64,000 nucleotides of DNA, taken from Micromonospora qiuiae. Lineage in GTDB: Bacteria > Actinomycetota > Actinomycetes > Mycobacteriales > Micromonosporaceae. Under the pieces are notes generated by a model. It was not told the origin of the DNA. It made no database searches and saw only the letters and a list, made by a program, of their open reading frames with translations. This document shows, one piece after another, positions 32,065 through 41,235 of this stretch. The stretch covers positions 1 through 64,000 of the forward strand of contig NZ_BOPC01000049.1 in NCBI RefSeq assembly GCF_016863555.1, given 5' to 3'. Each line of letters begins with the position of its first letter. The stretch's first letter is position 1. The position numbers were made by a program, and so were the translations under genes.

Positions 32065-33027
32065 GTGAGCGAGGCGGAGGAAACCCGGGCCGGGGTGGCG
32101 CTGACCAACCTCGACCAGGTGCTGTTCGACGGCTCCGGCGCGGTCAAGCGCGACCTGGTCGACTACCTCGACGCGGTGGCCGACCGCATCGTTCCGCAGC
32201 TGCGGGACCGTCCGCTGTCGGTGGTCCGGGTGCGCCCGGGCCAGCCGCCGTTCATGCAGAAGAACCTGCCCCGCTACACCCCCGACTGGGTGCGCCGGGT
32301 GCCGATCTGGGCCGAGGCGTCCCAGCGGGAGATCGCGTACGCGCTCTGCGACGACCGCCGTACGCTGCTCTGGTTCGCCAACCAGCGGGCAGTGGAGTAC
32401 CACCCGACCCTGGCCACGGTCGACGACCTGAGCCGCCCCACCCACCTGGTGCTCGACCTCGACCCGCCGTCCGACGGCGGTTTCGCCGCCGGGGTGGGTG
32501 CCGCGCTGCTGGTCCGGCAGGCCCTCGCAGACGCCGGGTTGGCCGGCGCGGTGAAAACCAGCGGGGCGAAGGGACTGCACGTCTTCGTCCCGGTCACCGC
32601 CGACGCGGACGCCGAGGAGGTGGGCGCGGCGACCCGGGCCCTCGCGGCGCGCGCGGAGCGGCTGGATCCGGCGTTGGCGACCACCGCGTTCATCCGCGCC
32701 GACCGGGGCGGCAAGGTCTACGTCGACCCCACCCGATCCGGCGGCGCGACCGTCGTGTCGGTCTACAGTCCACGGCTGCGTCCCGGGGTGCCGGCCTCCT
32801 TCCCGGTGTCCTGGGCGGAGCTGGAATCGGTGACCCCTGCGGACTTCACCATCCGGACCGTCACCGAGCTGGTGGCGGAGCGGGACCCGTGGGCGGAGCT
32901 GATGCCCCCGCCGCAGCAACTCCCGGCCGACCTGGTCGAGGAGGGCCGGAGCATTCCGGTGCCGAGGGTGCAGGCAATGCACGAGGGTCGCCGCCGGGCC
33001 CGCGCCCGGCGCGCCGCCGCCGACTGA
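32065..33027 (+). CDS. Stand-alone LigD-type polymerase/primase domain (NHEJ)
   Basis: The 320-residue protein corresponds to the polymerase domain of bacterial LigD, of the archaeo-eukaryotic primase superfamily, which fills in and adds ribonucleotides or deoxynucleotides at double-strand breaks. The catalytic Asp pair is in VLDLDPPSD (Asp131, Asp133), and KTSGAKGLHVF supplies the nucleotide-binding Ser/Lys/His region. No ligase or nuclease domain is fused, and no ku gene is nearby. Actinomycetes often carry several separate LigD-Pol proteins. The GTG start lacks a strong ribosome binding site. Confidence 0.9.
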   Translation: MSEAEETRAGVALTNLDQVLFDGSGAVKRDLVDYLDAVADRIVPQLRDRPLSVVRVRPGQPPFMQKNLPRYTPDWVRRVPIWAEASQREIAYALCDDRRTLLWFANQRAVEYHPTLATVDDLSRPTHLVLDLDPPSDGGFAAGVGAALLVRQALADAGLAGAVKTSGAKGLHVFVPVTADADAEEVGAATRALAARAERLDPALATTAFIRADRGGKVYVDPTRSGGATVVSVYSPRLRPGVPASFPVSWAELESVTPADFTIRTVTELVAERDPWAELMPPPQQLPADLVEEGRSIPVPRVQAMHEGRRRARARRAAAD

Positions 33028-33095
33028 GTACGCGCCGGCCCAGCGCGTGTTCGAGCTCCTCATCGCCGTTTCGTCGGCGGCCGTTTCGCCGTAAT

Positions 33096-33124
33096 GGCGG
33101 TGTCCTGACCGATCGGATACCGCC
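33096..33124. terminator. 10-bp stem hairpin between LigD-Pol and PPTase genes
   Basis: GGCGGTGTCC (33096-33105) pairs with GGATACCGCC (33115-33124), with one G-T wobble and a 9-nt loop. It lies between two convergent genes. Confidence 0.6.
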
Positions 33125-33175
33125 GTACCGACGGAACAGAGTCGATCATCTGACTGCCGGTATTCCGCGCGGTGC

Positions 33176-33838
33176 TCAGCCGGCGGTGGCCGGCACGGCG
33201 ATGGCGGTGAGCAGCAGGCCCCGGTCGACCAGGAACCGGCCCTGGAAGCTGGTCACGGGGGTTCCCCCGAGCAGCGGGCCGGGCACCAGCAGCCGGGCGA
33301 CGAACGTGCCGTCCGGGGCCAGCTCGATGTCCGCCTCGTCGAAGCCCAGCCATCGGCCGGTCAGCGGAAACCACGCCTTGTACACCGACTCCTTCGCGCT
33401 GAACAGCAGGCGGTCCCAGCAGACCGCCGGCTGGTCGGCGGCGAGCGCCGCGGTGCGGGTCCGCTCGCCGGGCAGGGCGATCGCGCCGAGCACGCCGTCC
33501 GGCAGCGGCGCGTGCGGCTCGGCGTCGACGCCGATGGTGGCGATCTCCGCCGAGCGGGCGAGGGCCGCGCCGCGGTAGCCGTCACAGTGGGTCATGCTGC
33601 CGACCACCCCGTCCGGCCAGACCGGGGCGCCCCGGACGCCCGGCAGGATCGGCGCCGGCGCCAGGCCCATCTGTCCCAGCGCCCGCCGGGCGCAGTCCCG
33701 CACGGTGGTGAACTCGCGTCGGCGCTTCTGCACCGCCTTCGCGATGACCGCCTCCTCCTCGGGGAAGAGCATCGCCCCGTCGGGGTCGCTGAAGGACTCG
33801 ACCACCACCACGGCCGGAGGCAGGATCCGCTCGATCAC
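33176..33838 (-). CDS. 4'-phosphopantetheinyl transferase (Sfp/EntD type)
   Basis: The 220-residue protein transfers phosphopantetheine from CoA to carrier-protein serines of polyketide or non-ribosomal peptide synthases. The family motifs are visible: IGVDAEPHAPL (metal-binding Asp and Glu) and LLFSAKESVYKAW (Lys, Glu and Lys). SMTHCDGYRGA is the typical preceding SxxH block. I take GTG at 33838, giving MIERILPP; upstream extensions are unlike the family. No synthase genes are in the window, so it probably serves clusters elsewhere. A hairpin follows its stop. Confidence 0.9.
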   Translation of the reverse strand: MIERILPPAVVVVESFSDPDGAMLFPEEEAVIAKAVQKRRREFTTVRDCARRALGQMGLAPAPILPGVRGAPVWPDGVVGSMTHCDGYRGAALARSAEIATIGVDAEPHAPLPDGVLGAIALPGERTRTAALAADQPAVCWDRLLFSAKESVYKAWFPLTGRWLGFDEADIELAPDGTFVARLLVPGPLLGGTPVTSFQGRFLVDRGLLLTAIAVPATAG

Positions 33839-34003
33839 GGTGATCGATGATATGCGAGCACGGCCGGGCCGGTTGAGGCTGCGAGTTGCGGTGTCTTGCG
33901 CGGGGGCCGGCGAAGGAGTGTGGCTGCGGAGGGTGGATTTTTGCTGGTCGGCGCGGGCACCTCCGGGGCATGGGTGCAACCTGCGTGAGGCGTGTGCCGG
34001 GCA

Positions 34004-34049
34004 ATCTTGGACATTTTCTGCCCCTAGCTTGGCTTTCCGCGTCCAAGAT
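34004..34049. other. Inverted repeat in the PPTase-tRNA gap
   Basis: ATCTTGGAC (34004-34012) recurs inverted at 34041-34049. The gap 33839-34080 contains no convincing gene; this 9-bp pair with a 28-nt spacer is the only structure I see. Confidence 0.4.
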
Positions 34050-34080
34050 CTACTGGGGGGACTTTCGGGGCCCAAACGAA

Positions 34081-34110
34081 CAAGCCGGACGGCAGCGGCC
34101 GTCCGGCTTG
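34081..34110 (-). terminator. Terminator of the tRNA-Arg gene
   Basis: CAAGCCGGACGG pairs perfectly with CCGTCCGGCTTG (12 bp, 6-nt loop). On the minus strand it is followed by TTCGTTT, a weak T-rich tail, 19 nt beyond the tRNA 3' end. Confidence 0.8.
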
Positions 34111-34128
34111 GTGTGCATATGGTCTATC

Positions 34129-34203
34129 TGGTGCCCCCGGCAGGATTCGAACCTGCGCCCCCGCCTCCGGAGGGCGGTGCTCTATCCCCTGAGCTACGGG
34201 GGC
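34129..34203 (-). tRNA. tRNA-Arg (anticodon CCG), CCA encoded
   Basis: On the minus strand the acceptor 5' strand GCCCCCG pairs with CGGGGGC, followed by discriminator A and an encoded CCA. The T arm contains GGTTCGAATCC. The anticodon stem CCGCC/GGCGG closes the loop CTCCGGA, giving anticodon CCG, which reads CGG. The length is 75 nt including CCA. A TAGTCT box about 15 nt upstream may be the -10. Confidence 0.96.
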
Positions 34204-34265
34204 TCAGTGACTGGAGAAGACTAGCAAACCCCGTAGCCGATCGCCGAATCGGTATCGGCGGGCTG

Positions 34266-34988
34266 TCAGGCGGCCAACGCCCGCCCGCAACTGGGCAGCG
34301 GATGCGGCACGATGCGGCGGGGAAGCCGGCGCGGCCATTCGTTGCGGGCCCAGGAGCCGTCCACGATGAGATGTACGGTGCGCTGCTCGGCGCCGCTGAG
34401 CCGGAGCACGAAGTCCCGGGGCATCCGCGGGTCCACCGACGGTGTGGTGACCATGAAGCGTACCCGGCCCCGTGCGGAGACGGCCGAGATCACGTCGGCC
34501 GCCGGCATGGTGCCCCGGAGCCGGACCCGGCCGATCCAGTACACCTCGGCGAGGTGCTCCTGCGCGGCCCGGGTGATCGCCGGATACTCGCTGCGTACCC
34601 AGCGTTCGACCGAGCCGACGCAGAGACCGCAGGCCCGCTCCCGGGGCTCCCGCGGGCCCAGCCCCCAGGCGCGCAGATAGGCGCCGACGACCCCGAGATC
34701 CAGATTCAGCCCGAAACGCTGCTGGATCAGGGCGTGCAGACTCTGTCGGGTCCACAGCTCCTCGTCCAGGCCGAAGGCGTCGGGGTGGACACCCCGGAGG
34801 GTGTCGATCAGTTCCAGCTCCTGTTCGCGGCTGAGTGTTCCCGGCTCACCCTGCCGCTGTCCGCGACGGACGGCTGCCACCGTCCCGTCACCGCCGATGG
34901 TGTGGCGCCGGCACCAGCTGGTGACCGAGCGCTGCGCGTCTCTGAGTGCAACCCCCACGTGCTGGACAACGAGTGCAGTTCCCCCCAA
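34266..34988 (-). CDS. IS630-transposase-derived winged-HTH protein (probably domesticated)
   Basis: The 240-residue protein has an N-terminal helix-turn-helix (VVQHVGVALRDAQRSVTSW) and a second winged-helix segment (LWTRQSLHALIQQRFGLNL) arranged as in IS630/Tc1-type transposases. A shortened RNase-H-like region follows (VSARGRVRFMVTT, then VHLIVDGSW). The acidic residues expected at the first and third catalytic positions are not visible: YWIGRVRLRG and RNEWPRR stand there. No terminal inverted repeats or target duplication were found. It is therefore more likely a domesticated DNA-binding protein than an active transposase. The start is probably TTG; a GTG ten codons in is an alternative. 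It lies 62 bp from tRNA-Arg. Confidence 0.65.
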   Translation of the reverse strand: MGGTALVVQHVGVALRDAQRSVTSWCRRHTIGGDGTVAAVRRGQRQGEPGTLSREQELELIDTLRGVHPDAFGLDEELWTRQSLHALIQQRFGLNLDLGVVGAYLRAWGLGPREPRERACGLCVGSVERWVRSEYPAITRAAQEHLAEVYWIGRVRLRGTMPAADVISAVSARGRVRFMVTTPSVDPRMPRDFVLRLSGAEQRTVHLIVDGSWARNEWPRRLPRRIVPHPLPSCGRALAA

Positions 34989-35066
34989 GTAACCCCTAGA
35001 GGGAAAATCGGTCTTATGGTCACAACACGGAGCGGAAGCCCCTATCTCCGACCTTTGATACGACGA

Positions 35067-35097
35067 CGCCGCCCCGCTCGTGGTGAGCGGGGCGGCG
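35067..35097 (-). terminator. 13-bp perfect GC hairpin after the DUF305 gene
   Basis: CGCCGCCCCGCTC (35067-35079) pairs with 35085-35097 around a 5-nt loop, 25 bp past the stop of the minus-strand DUF305 gene. Confidence 0.8.
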
Positions 35098-35121
35098 CTG
35101 GATCGTACGGTTGCGGGCGGC

Positions 35122-35787
35122 TCAGCCGCCGGCCTGCTGGAGCTTGCGCAGCTCGTTGATCTCCTTCTGCTGCGACAGCTTCATCGCCTCGGCCATCCGG
35201 ACCACCTCGGGACGGTCGGAGGCTTTGAGCACCCCGTCGGCCATGTGGACGCCGCCGATGTGGTGCTTGATCATCAGCTCGATGAAGAGGCGGTCGACCT
35301 CGGCGCCCTGCGCCTCGTGCAGTTGGGTGATCTGCTCGCGGGTGGCCATGCCGGGCATCAGCCCGTTGTTGTCCACCGTGATCCCGTCGGGCATCCACTC
35401 CATCGCTGGCCGGGAACCCGTCGGGAGCAGGTTCCACTCCTGCAACCAGCGCTGCATCTGGCCGATCTGGCCCTGCTGGGTCAGCGCCATGTCGTACCCG
35501 ATCTGCCGGATCGCCGGGTCCTGCCCCTTGGCGTACGCGATCATGGCCATCTCGACCGCCTGGGCGTGGTGGCGGGCCATGTCCCGGGCAAAGCCGGCCT
35601 CGGGCGAGTTCTCGCCCGGGGTGCGCCCGGCGACCAGCGTCGCGGCCGTCCAACCGACACCGAGCAGCAGCAGTGCCGCCAGGGCCAGCGTCAGGTAGCG
35701 CAGCAGCCGAGGGCTCCGGCTGGCTTCCGCCGGGCCCGTCCGCTCCTCCACCGAGGGGTCCTGAAGCGCGGTGGCCACGTCAACCAC
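35122..35787 (-). CDS. DUF305 membrane-anchored ferritin-like protein
   Basis: The 221-residue protein has one N-terminal membrane helix (LTLALAALLLLGVGW) and an extracytoplasmic helical bundle of the DUF305 family. It carries duplicated His-His motifs: FARDMARHHAQAVEMA in the first half and LMIKHHIGGVHMADGVL in the second, plus several Met, consistent with metal (possibly copper) binding. Its GTG overlaps the end of the DUF3105 gene by 8 bp, showing co-translation. The same DUF3105-DUF305 pairing is common in actinobacteria, so they likely act together in the envelope. Confidence 0.9.
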   Translation of the reverse strand: MVDVATALQDPSVEERTGPAEASRSPRLLRYLTLALAALLLLGVGWTAATLVAGRTPGENSPEAGFARDMARHHAQAVEMAMIAYAKGQDPAIRQIGYDMALTQQGQIGQMQRWLQEWNLLPTGSRPAMEWMPDGITVDNNGLMPGMATREQITQLHEAQGAEVDRLFIELMIKHHIGGVHMADGVLKASDRPEVVRMAEAMKLSQQKEINELRKLQQAGG

Positions 35788-36583
35788 CCATCGACGGCTC
35801 GAGCTCGCGCGGCTCCGTGCCGGTGCCGGTGGTGTAGTTGCCGGAGGAGCACGGCACGCCCGGCTCCACCGAGGCGTTCTGCGCCAGGACGGTGGCGAAC
35901 TCCTTGAGCCGCGGGTCGTCGGCCTTGTCGACCTTGAGCTGGTAGCCCCATGCCTGAATGGAGATCGGGGCGTCGAGGCCCTCGTACGGGCTCATCAGCA
36001 TGAAGTCGTTGTTGCGGATCACGCTGGCCAGCTTCTCCACGTCGGCGGCGGGCAGGTCGGGGCGGTAGGTGAGCCAGACCGCGCCGTGCTCCAGGCTGTG
36101 CAGCGCGTGCTCGTTGGCGATCGGCGCGTCGTAGACGTCGCCGAGGCAACGCTGCCAGGTGGCGTTGTGCGGACCGCCGACCGGCGGGCTCTGCTTGTAC
36201 TCGATCTTGCCGGTCCGGTGCTCCTGATTGCTGATGCTCTCCGGGTCCGTCTTGCGGAAGTTGACGATCCCCTCGATCTGCGCCGCCTTGTCCTGCCAGG
36301 ACTGGCTGCCCTTGAAGGTCGCCCAGGCGCCGTATCCGATGATCGAGGCGGCGAGCACACCAACGGCGACGAAGAGGGCGATCGGTCCCCAGGACCGGCC
36401 CTGGCTGACCTTGACCGGGGTTATCGGCTTGCGCGGCCCCTTGCCGCCGCCGGAGCGCTGGGGGGTCGCGGGCTTGCCGGAACCGGCCTTGGCGCCGGCG
36501 GCCGGCCGACCCGCCGCCGGCTTCTTGCCGGTGCTGACCACGGTCGGGCGGCGCTGCGGGCCGCCCGGGGTGCTGATGCTCAT
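35780..36583 (-). CDS. DUF3105 membrane-anchored protein
   Basis: The 267-residue protein has a basic, Gly/Pro/Lys-rich cytoplasmic N-terminus (about 65 residues), one membrane helix (IALFVAVGVLAASIIGYGAW) and an extracytoplasmic domain. The DUF3105 signature is visible in SPPVGGPHNATWQRCLGDVY and HALHSLEHGAVWLTYRPDL; its His residues and Cys pair suggest metal or redox binding, but the function is unknown. The ATG is followed by a typical start MSISTPG. It is the first gene of a two-gene operon with DUF305 and is divergent from argS, with about 100 bp between. Confidence 0.9.
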   Translation of the reverse strand: MSISTPGGPQRRPTVVSTGKKPAAGRPAAGAKAGSGKPATPQRSGGGKGPRKPITPVKVSQGRSWGPIALFVAVGVLAASIIGYGAWATFKGSQSWQDKAAQIEGIVNFRKTDPESISNQEHRTGKIEYKQSPPVGGPHNATWQRCLGDVYDAPIANEHALHSLEHGAVWLTYRPDLPAADVEKLASVIRNNDFMLMSPYEGLDAPISIQAWGYQLKVDKADDPRLKEFATVLAQNASVEPGVPCSSGNYTTGTGTEPRELEPSMGG

Positions 36584-36672
36584 CGTGCCTCGTCAGGTCG
36601 GTCGGTCAGAGGAGTCCGGCGGCCCGGCCCCCGATGCCGGGTCGCCGCCGCGGGGACCGAGTCTACCCCCGA

Positions 36673-36678
36673 TAACAT
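36673..36678 (+). promoter_or_regulatory. -10 box TAACAT of leaderless argS
   Basis: TAACAT ends 6 nt before the GTG at 36685 and no ribosome binding site is present, consistent with a leaderless transcript. Confidence 0.45.
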
Positions 36679-36684
36679 GGATCG

Positions 36685-38349
36685 GTGACTCCCGCAGAAC
36701 TCGCCGAAGCTGTCCTCGCCGCCGCTCACGCCGTCTTCGCCGACCGAGGGCTGGACCGCTCCGCGCTGCCCGAGCACACAACGGTCGAACGACCCCGTAA
36801 TCCTGAACATGGCGACTACGCCGCCACGCTGGCGCTCCAGCTGAGCAAGAAGGTGGGCGTCCCGCCCCGCGAGCTGGCCGCGGCGCTGGCCGCGCAGCTC
36901 GCCAGCACGCCGGGAATCAAGTCGGTGGAGATCGCCGGGCCGGGCTTCCTGAACATCCGGCTGGACGCCGCCGCCGCCGGCCAGCTCGCCCGGACGATCG
37001 TGGAGGCCGGCACGGAGTACGGCCGCAGCGACCGGCTCGCCGCTCTGAAGATCAATCTGGAGTTCGTCTCGGCCAACCCCACCGGTCCGGTGCACATCGG
37101 CGGAGTCCGATGGGCGGCGGTCGGCGACGCGCTGAGCCGGCTGCTGCGAGCCACCGGGGCGGAGGTCGGCACGGAGTACTACTTCAACGACGCCGGTTCG
37201 CAGATCGACCGGTTCGCCCGGTCGCTGCTCGCCGCCGCCAGGGGCGAGGCGGCCCCGGAGGACGGCTACGGCGGCGCGTACATCGGCGAGATCGCCGCCC
37301 AGGTCACCGCCCGCCGGCCGGACGTGCTGGAGCTGGACGAGGCCGCCGCGCAGGAGGTCTTCCGGGTGGAGGGCGTCGAGCTGATGTTCGAGGAGATCAA
37401 GTCCTCGCTGCGCGACTTCGGGGTGGAGTTTGACACCTACTTCAACGAGAAGGACCTGCACGACCGGGGCGAGCTGGAGCACGCCCTGACCCGGCTGCGC
37501 GAGCAGGGGCGGGTCTTCGAGGCCGACGGCGCCACCTGGCTGCGGACCACCGACTTCGGTGACGACAAGGACCGGGTGCTGCGCAAGTCCAACGGCGAGT
37601 GGACGTACTTCGCCGCGGACTGCGCATACTACCTGGACAAGCGGGAACGCGGCTTTGAGCGGGCTGTGATCATGCTCGGGGCCGATCATCACGGCTACGT
37701 CGGCCGGATGAAGGCGATGGCGGCCTGCTTCGGCGACGACCCCGAGGTGACCCTGGAGATCCTCATCGGTCAGTTGGTCAACCTGCTCCGGGACGGAGCG
37801 CCGATGCGGATGAGCAAGCGCGCCGGCACCGTGATCACCCTGGAGGACCTGGTCGACGCGATCGGGGTGGACGCCGCCCGATACGCCCTGGCCCGCTACT
37901 CCAGCGACTCGCCGATCGACATCGACATCGAACTGTGGACCCGGGCGACCCGTGACAATCCGGTCTATTACGTGCAGTACGTCGCGGCCCGGACGGCCAG
38001 CGTCGGACGCAACGCCGCCGAGGTCGGGCTGACCCGGGGCGATGCCGTGTCGTTCCGCCCCGAGCTGCTCGACCACGACAAGGAGAACGAGCTGCTCAAG
38101 GCGCTCGCCGAGTTCCCCGCCGTGGTGGCCGCCGCCGCCGAGTTGCGCGAGCCGCACCGGGTGGCCCGCTACCTGGAGGACCTGGCCGGGGCGTACCACC
38201 GGTTCTACGACAACTGCCGGATCCTGCCCCGCGGTGACGAGGAGGTCACCGACCTGCATCGGGCCCGGCTCTGGCTCAACGACGCCACCCGGGTGGTGAT
38301 CGCCAACGGGCTGCGCCTGCTCGGCGTCTCGGCCCCGGAGAGGATGTAA
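36685..38349 (+). CDS. argS: Arginyl-tRNA synthetase
   Basis: The 554-residue class I synthetase charges tRNA-Arg. The N-terminal Add-1 domain (about 1-110) precedes the catalytic core with PTGPVHIGG (HIGH-type motif, His137) and MRMSKRAGT (KMSKS-type motif from Met375), and a C-terminal DALR anticodon-binding domain ends the protein. Length is normal. It heads the conserved actinobacterial run argS-lysA-hom, and lysA starts 5 bp after its stop. A tRNA-Arg gene lies 2.5 kb upstream. Confidence 0.97.
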   Translation: MTPAELAEAVLAAAHAVFADRGLDRSALPEHTTVERPRNPEHGDYAATLALQLSKKVGVPPRELAAALAAQLASTPGIKSVEIAGPGFLNIRLDAAAAGQLARTIVEAGTEYGRSDRLAALKINLEFVSANPTGPVHIGGVRWAAVGDALSRLLRATGAEVGTEYYFNDAGSQIDRFARSLLAAARGEAAPEDGYGGAYIGEIAAQVTARRPDVLELDEAAAQEVFRVEGVELMFEEIKSSLRDFGVEFDTYFNEKDLHDRGELEHALTRLREQGRVFEADGATWLRTTDFGDDKDRVLRKSNGEWTYFAADCAYYLDKRERGFERAVIMLGADHHGYVGRMKAMAACFGDDPEVTLEILIGQLVNLLRDGAPMRMSKRAGTVITLEDLVDAIGVDAARYALARYSSDSPIDIDIELWTRATRDNPVYYVQYVAARTASVGRNAAEVGLTRGDAVSFRPELLDHDKENELLKALAEFPAVVAAAAELREPHRVARYLEDLAGAYHRFYDNCRILPRGDEEVTDLHRARLWLNDATRVVIANGLRLLGVSAPERM

Positions 38350-38354
38350 CCGCC

Positions 38355-39767
38355 ATGCGTGCTCACGAAGCCGGTGCGATGCACGGCGACCTCGGCAGCC
38401 GGGGGCCGGCCTGGCTGCGTACCCCGGTCGACGTCAATGCCCTGGTACCGCAGCTGTGGCCGCGCAACACCCGGCGCGGCGACGCCGGCGCGCTGGTCGT
38501 CGCGGGCCTGGACGTACGCGACATCGCCGCCGAATTCGGTACGCCGGTGTACGTGCTGGACGAGGATGACCTGCGGTCGCGTTGCCGGGACTTCCGGGCG
38601 GCGTTCCCGAACGAGGACGTCTACTACGCGGGCAAGGCGTTCCTCTGCCGCGCTGTGGTCCGGATGATCGCCGAGGAGGGCATGTTCCTCGACGTGTGCA
38701 GCGGCGGCGAGCTGGCCGTGGCGCTGGCCGGCGGGATGCCGCCGGAACGGATCGGCTTTCACGGCAACAACAAGTCCGTCGCCGAGCTGCGCCGGGCGCT
38801 GGACGCCGGAGTCGGCCGGATCATCGTCGACTCGTTCGCCGAGATCGACCGGCTCACCGCGCTGGCCCGCGAAAGGGGCGTACGTCCCCGGGTGCTTCTC
38901 CGGGTCACCGTCGGGGTCGAGGCGCACACCCACGAGTTCATCGCCACCGCCCACGAGGACCAGAAGTTCGGCTTCTCGCTGGCCGGCGGGGCGGCCATCA
39001 CCGCCGCGCTGCGCATCCTCGACGAGGATGTGCTGGAGCTGCGTGGCCTGCACTCGCACATCGGCTCGCAGATCTTCGACACCAGCGGGTTCGAGGTCTC
39101 CGCCCGCCGGGTGCTGACCCTTCAGGCGCAGATCCGCGACGCCCGCGGGGTGGAGCTGCCCGAACTTGACCTCGGTGGTGGCTTCGGCATCGCGTACACC
39201 ACCCAGGACAACCCCTCGACGCCGGAGGAGCTGGCCAAGCGGCTGCGCAAGATCGTGGATTCCGAGTGCGCGGCGGAGCGGCTGGCCGTACCGCACCTGT
39301 CCATCGAGCCCGGCCGGGCGATCGTCGGCCCGGCCGTGTTCACCCTCTACGAGGTGGGCACGGTCAAGTCCGTACTGATCGGCACTGGTAACGATCCAGC
39401 CGATGGTCGTCGTGCCTATGTCAGCGTCGACGGCGGGATGAGCGACAACATCCGCACCGCGCTCTACGACGCTTCCTACTCCGCGACGCTCGCCTCCCGA
39501 GCCAGCGTGGCGGAACCGGTGCTCGCCCGCGTGGTGGGAAAGCATTGTGAGTCCGGGGACATTGTGGTGAAGGATGAATTCCTGCCCGCCGACGTTCAGC
39601 CCGGAGATCTTGTCGCGGTGCCCGGCACGGGCGCCTACTGTCGCAGCATGGCCAGCAACTACAACCACGTGCCCCGACCCCCGGTGGTCGCGGTACGTAA
39701 CGGCCAGGCTCGGCTGATCGTTCGGCGGGAGACTGAAGAGGACCTGCTCGCTTTGGACGTGGAATGA
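38355..39767 (+). CDS. lysA: Diaminopimelate decarboxylase
   Basis: The 470-residue PLP enzyme decarboxylates meso-diaminopimelate to lysine, the last step of lysine synthesis. The cofactor Lys94 is in YYAGKAFL. LGGGFGIAYT and EPGRAIV bind the phosphate and substrate, and GKHCESGD carries the active-site Cys from the second subunit. The start is ATG five bases after argS; the first 20 residues (MRAHEAGAMHGD) are variable in the family. The stop TGA overlaps the hom start (ATGA). Confidence 0.97.
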   Translation: MRAHEAGAMHGDLGSRGPAWLRTPVDVNALVPQLWPRNTRRGDAGALVVAGLDVRDIAAEFGTPVYVLDEDDLRSRCRDFRAAFPNEDVYYAGKAFLCRAVVRMIAEEGMFLDVCSGGELAVALAGGMPPERIGFHGNNKSVAELRRALDAGVGRIIVDSFAEIDRLTALARERGVRPRVLLRVTVGVEAHTHEFIATAHEDQKFGFSLAGGAAITAALRILDEDVLELRGLHSHIGSQIFDTSGFEVSARRVLTLQAQIRDARGVELPELDLGGGFGIAYTTQDNPSTPEELAKRLRKIVDSECAAERLAVPHLSIEPGRAIVGPAVFTLYEVGTVKSVLIGTGNDPADGRRAYVSVDGGMSDNIRTALYDASYSATLASRASVAEPVLARVVGKHCESGDIVVKDEFLPADVQPGDLVAVPGTGAYCRSMASNYNHVPRPPVVAVRNGQARLIVRRETEEDLLALDVE

Positions 39768-41077
39768 AGTCACCTGTGCGCCTGGCCCTGCTCGGTTGCG
39801 GCACCGTTGGTGCCGAGGTGGTCCGGCTGCTGCATGAGCAGTCGGCGGACCTCGCCGCCCGGATCGGTGCTCCCCTGGAGATCGCCGGCATCGCGGTACG
39901 CCGGATCGGGCGCGACCGCGGCGACCTGCCGGTCGACCCGGCCCTGTTCACCACCGACGCGCTCGGGCTGATCAAGCGCGACGACGTCGACGTGGTGGTC
40001 GAGGTGGTCGGCGGGCTGGAGCCGGCGCGTAGCTGGCTGTTGGAGGCGCTGCGGGCCGGCAAGAGCGTGGTCACCGCGAACAAGGCGTTGCTCGCCGAGG
40101 ACGGCGGTGCACTGCACGACGCGGCGGCCGAGGGCGGCGGCGACCTCTACTACGAGGCGTCCGTGGCCGGGGCGATCCCGCTGTTGCGCCCGTTGCGGGA
40201 GTCGCTGCACGGGGACCGGGTGACCCAGGTCACCGGCATCGTCAACGGCACCACCAACTTCATCCTCTCCGCCATGCACGCCACCGGCGCCGGCTTCGCC
40301 GAGGCGCTGGAGGAGGCGACCGAGCTGGGGTACGCCGAGGCCGACCCGACCGCCGACGTGGAGGGCTTCGACGCGGCGGCCAAGGCGGCCATCCTCGCCT
40401 CGCTGGCCTTCCACACCCGGGTCAGCGCGGCCGACGTGCACCGGGAGGGCATCACCGAGGTCACCGCGGCCGACATGGCCAGCGCGAAGGCGATGGGCTG
40501 CACGATCAAACTGCTCTGCATCGCCGCTCGGGGCGCGGACGCGGCCGGCCGGGAGACGATCAGCGTGCGGGTGCATCCGGCGCTGATCCCGCTGAGCCAC
40601 CCGCTGGCCAGCGTCGGCGACGCGTTCAACGCGGTCTTCATCGAGGCCGAGGCCGCCGGGCAGTTGATGTTCTACGGGCGTGGCGCGGGTGGCGCGCCGA
40701 CCGCCAGCGCGGTGCTCGGCGACGTGGTGGCGGTGGCCCGCAACCGGCTCGCCGGGGTCCGCGCGGCCAGTGAGTCCGCGTACGCGGCCCTGCCGGTCCG
40801 GCCGATGGGGGAGGCGCTCACCCGCTACCACATCAGCCTCGACGTGGCCGACCGCCCGGGTGTGTTGGAGGCGGTGGCCGGGGTGTTCGCCCGGCACGAC
40901 GTCTCCATCGCCACTGTGCGGCAGGGCCCGTCGGGTGGCGGCACGGGCGACGCCGTACTGGTGATCGTGACCCACGTGGCGCCGGACGCGGCACTCGCGG
41001 CGACCGTCGACGAACTGCGCGGCCTGGAGATCGTCCGGTCGGTGGCGAGCGTGCTGCGCGTCGAGGGCGGCCTGTGA
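39764..41077 (+). CDS. hom: Homoserine dehydrogenase with C-terminal ACT domain
   Basis: The 437-residue enzyme reduces aspartate semialdehyde to homoserine, the branch point to threonine, methionine and isoleucine. The NAD(P)-binding motif GCGTVGAEV is at the start, the catalytic region contains GIVNGTTNFIL and GYAEADPTADVEGFDAAAK, and an ACT domain (from about residue 350, ISLDVADRPGVLEAVAGVF) indicates threonine feedback. It is coupled to lysA by a four-base overlap. A 23-bp tandem duplication lies between it and thrC. Confidence 0.97.
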   Translation: MKSPVRLALLGCGTVGAEVVRLLHEQSADLAARIGAPLEIAGIAVRRIGRDRGDLPVDPALFTTDALGLIKRDDVDVVVEVVGGLEPARSWLLEALRAGKSVVTANKALLAEDGGALHDAAAEGGGDLYYEASVAGAIPLLRPLRESLHGDRVTQVTGIVNGTTNFILSAMHATGAGFAEALEEATELGYAEADPTADVEGFDAAAKAAILASLAFHTRVSAADVHREGITEVTAADMASAKAMGCTIKLLCIAARGADAAGRETISVRVHPALIPLSHPLASVGDAFNAVFIEAEAAGQLMFYGRGAGGAPTASAVLGDVVAVARNRLAGVRAASESAYAALPVRPMGEALTRYHISLDVADRPGVLEAVAGVFARHDVSIATVRQGPSGGGTGDAVLVIVTHVAPDAALAATVDELRGLEIVRSVASVLRVEGGL

Positions 41078-41083
41078 CCAACA

Positions 41084-41129
41084 CTCGGCCACGGATGCTG
41101 TGACGGCTCGGCCACGGACGCTGTGACGG
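41084..41129. repeat. 23-bp tandem duplication between hom and thrC
   Basis: Units 41084-41106 and 41107-41129 are identical at 22 of 23 positions. They begin CTCGGCCACGGA and end CTGTGACGG. The near-identity suggests recent duplication in a non-coding spacer. Confidence 0.85.
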
Positions 41130-41235
41130 CGGCGTCCCGGCAGGTGGGTGGCCGGGGGTGCGCCCGGAACCGCTCCGCAGGGCTGCGCCAGGCTGGCGGT
41201 GGCCGAACGGGCATGACGAGGATGAGGAGAGCGAC

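Noticed and set aside
33886-34224. Open frame of 112 codons across the tRNA-Arg locus
   Set aside because: It runs antisense through the tRNA and its terminator and has no coding signature.
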